Positions 5,723-6,850 of a stretch of 6,850 nucleotides of DNA are shown in pieces; the first letter of the stretch is position 1; every line of letters begins with the position of its first letter. The notes below the pieces were generated by a model. The model saw nothing but the letters and a program-made list of their open reading frames with translations, was not told the DNA's origin and made no database searches. The position numbers were made by a program, and so were the translations under genes. Location: positions 1-6,850 of the forward strand of contig DATGSF010000033.1 in NCBI GenBank assembly GCA_035302865.1, read 5' to 3'. This DNA is from DATGSF01 sp035302865 (GTDB lineage: Bacteria; Bacteroidota; Bacteroidia; Chitinophagales; Chitinophagaceae).

Positions 5723-6850
5723 TTATTTTGAAATAATTTGCATTAAATCTCCAGTAGCAGATAAAGCTTCTAAAGCTGTTTTTCTTTGTTGCATTAAGCT
5801 TTCAATTTTTTCTGTACTCGCTTTAAAAAAATCATTTTCAGCTTCCAATCTTTCTGAAATACTTATTAATCCTTCTTGATATTGACGTGTTGCCATAAAT
5901 AAATTTTTCTCAGCAATATGTTCTTTTTCAATATTGTTTTGATAGACTTTATTTTGTATTTTATAATTAGTTAGATTATTTGCTAAAAGTAACTCCAGTT
6001 TCTCTTTGGTATCATTCAATTGGTTTTCTATTTGACGTGATTGGATTTCAGCCATTTTTACCTTATTTTTTCTTTCAAAACCTCCAAATATTTCCCATTG
6101 CATAGAAACTCCTAACATCCAGTTAGGCCCAAGTGTAAATTCATTAATCTTAGCATGAAGAGGAATATTTCTACCAGCAATTTCATTGGTTTTTACTCCA
6201 GCATTAAATAAACTTGCATAATTTAATGAACCAAAAGCACCGAGGACAGGTAAATAAGATCCCTTTTCTTTTTTTATTAAATAATCAGTTGCATTTTTAA
6301 ATGATTCTAATGCCTTTAACTCTTGCTTATTTTCAATTGTTAAATCTTCATTTAAAGTATAAGGTTGCAATTGATAAATTACTTGTTCTACTTCCTCCTT
6401 ATTGTATCCTGTTAAATAATAAATTTTTTGATAAAGTAAGTTTCTTTTCCCTTCCATTTCAATTTGTTTGGATTCTAATTCCAAACTTGCTAATTTGATT
6501 TTTTCTCTATCATAGGGTATAGTTAAACCTTCCTTTATTGCTCTTTCAACACGATTGTTTTCTACATCCAATCTGTTTTTACTTTCTTCTAAAAGTTTAT
6601 CTACTGCATTTAAAACATGTAATTGATCAAATGATTGAATTACTTCCGTTACTAATTTTTCTTTTTCAGCTTCCGTTAAATATGCAGTAGCTTTCTTTTT
6701 TTCCTCTAAAGCCTTAGCACCATTTTCAATTTGAAAACCGCTAAATAAAACAGTTTTGGCATTAATTCCTGCATGAAAAATATTACCATATGATTCAGAA
6801 TGGGCTTTTCCTTCAAAAATTGGGATATTAAATAACGGAATTACTCCAGT
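5723..6850 (-). CDS. TolC-family outer-membrane efflux protein (partial, 5' end outside)
   Basis: The C-terminal 375 residues of an outer-membrane channel; the frame stays open to the right edge, and the signal peptide and N-terminal part are outside the window. The visible part has TolC-like helical-barrel character: GINAKTVLFSGFQIENGAKA (about 6770-6710) typical of the first beta/helix repeat, long Glu/Lys/Leu-rich helices, ERAIKEGLTIPYD (about 6547-6509) between the repeats, then the second repeat with LGVSMQWEIFGGF (about 6106-6068) and the R-Q-Y-Q-E-G-L-I-S-I-S-E-R-L-E-A-E-N-D-F segment near the C-terminus. A TTG at 6569-6571 is internal and not a start, because the repeat structure continues upstream of it. 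Full members are about 430-480 residues, so roughly the first fifth is missing. The channel should pair with the adaptor and permease encoded downstream in the same operon. Confidence 0.9.
   Translation of the reverse strand, partial: TGVIPLFNIPIFEGKAHSESYGNIFHAGINAKTVLFSGFQIENGAKALEEKKKATAYLTEAEKEKLVTEVIQSFDQLHVLNAVDKLLEESKNRLDVENNRVERAIKEGLTIPYDREKIKLASLELESKQIEMEGKRNLLYQKIYYLTGYNKEEVEQVIYQLQPYTLNEDLTIENKQELKALESFKNATDYLIKKEKGSYLPVLGAFGSLNYASLFNAGVKTNEIAGRNIPLHAKINEFTLGPNWMLGVSMQWEIFGGFERKNKVKMAEIQSRQIENQLNDTKEKLELLLANNLTNYKIQNKVYQNNIEKEHIAEKNLFMATRQYQEGLISISERLEAENDFFKASTEKIESLMQQRKTALEALSATGDLMQIISK

Noticed and set aside
6301..6498. 65-codon open frame on the + strand
   Set aside because: It is antisense to the TolC-family gene; its Leu/Phe-rich composition follows from reading Lys/Glu-rich helices backwards.
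6569..6571. TTG as a possible start for a shorter TolC-family protein
   Set aside because: The same frame continues upstream for 93 more codons to the window edge with clear TolC-family sequence, so the TTG encodes an internal Leu.

Overview
The window is an AT-rich piece of a Bacteroidota chromosome. The evidence is a match to the Bacteroidota promoter consensus (TTTG / 19 bp / TAnnTTTG) before rplU, start codons preceded by A-rich tracts instead of Shine-Dalgarno sequences, a small protein resembling the Bacteroidota family DUF4834, and Bacteroidota-style lipoproteins and a TolC/HlyD/ABC-2 export cluster. The citrate synthase tail at the left edge is of the mitochondrial-like type. The genus cannot be told from the sequence.

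Left and central part, all on the + strand: the last 41 codons of citrate synthase (2-127) end in a strong terminator. About 350 bp without a convincing gene follow. Then come a glycosyltransferase family 9 (heptosyltransferase-like) gene (479-1507), a META/HslJ-domain lipoprotein (start best placed at 1619), and the ribosomal pair rplU-rpmA (L21, L27) with its own promoter and a strong terminator. Next are a small membrane protein of probable DUF4834 type (2850-3089) and a DUF2853-family protein (start best placed at 3181). This is mostly a housekeeping and envelope block.

Right part, all on the - strand and convergent with the block above: an export operon read right to left, TolC-family outer-membrane channel (partial, open to the window edge), HlyD-family periplasmic adaptor lipoprotein, ABC-2 permease. 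Gaps between genes are 10-11 bp, so the three are almost certainly co-transcribed and should build one envelope-spanning exporter. No ATPase gene lies in the visible part. A perfect 16-bp hairpin at 3529-3565 sits between the two converging transcripts and probably terminates both.

I found no RNA genes, insertion sequences, CRISPR arrays, attachment sites or phage genes. I see no clearly undescribed system. The points worth a second look are the missing ATPase, the TolC-docking motif in the adaptor, an inverted repeat over the rplU promoter, and the long gene-free stretch before the glycosyltransferase.
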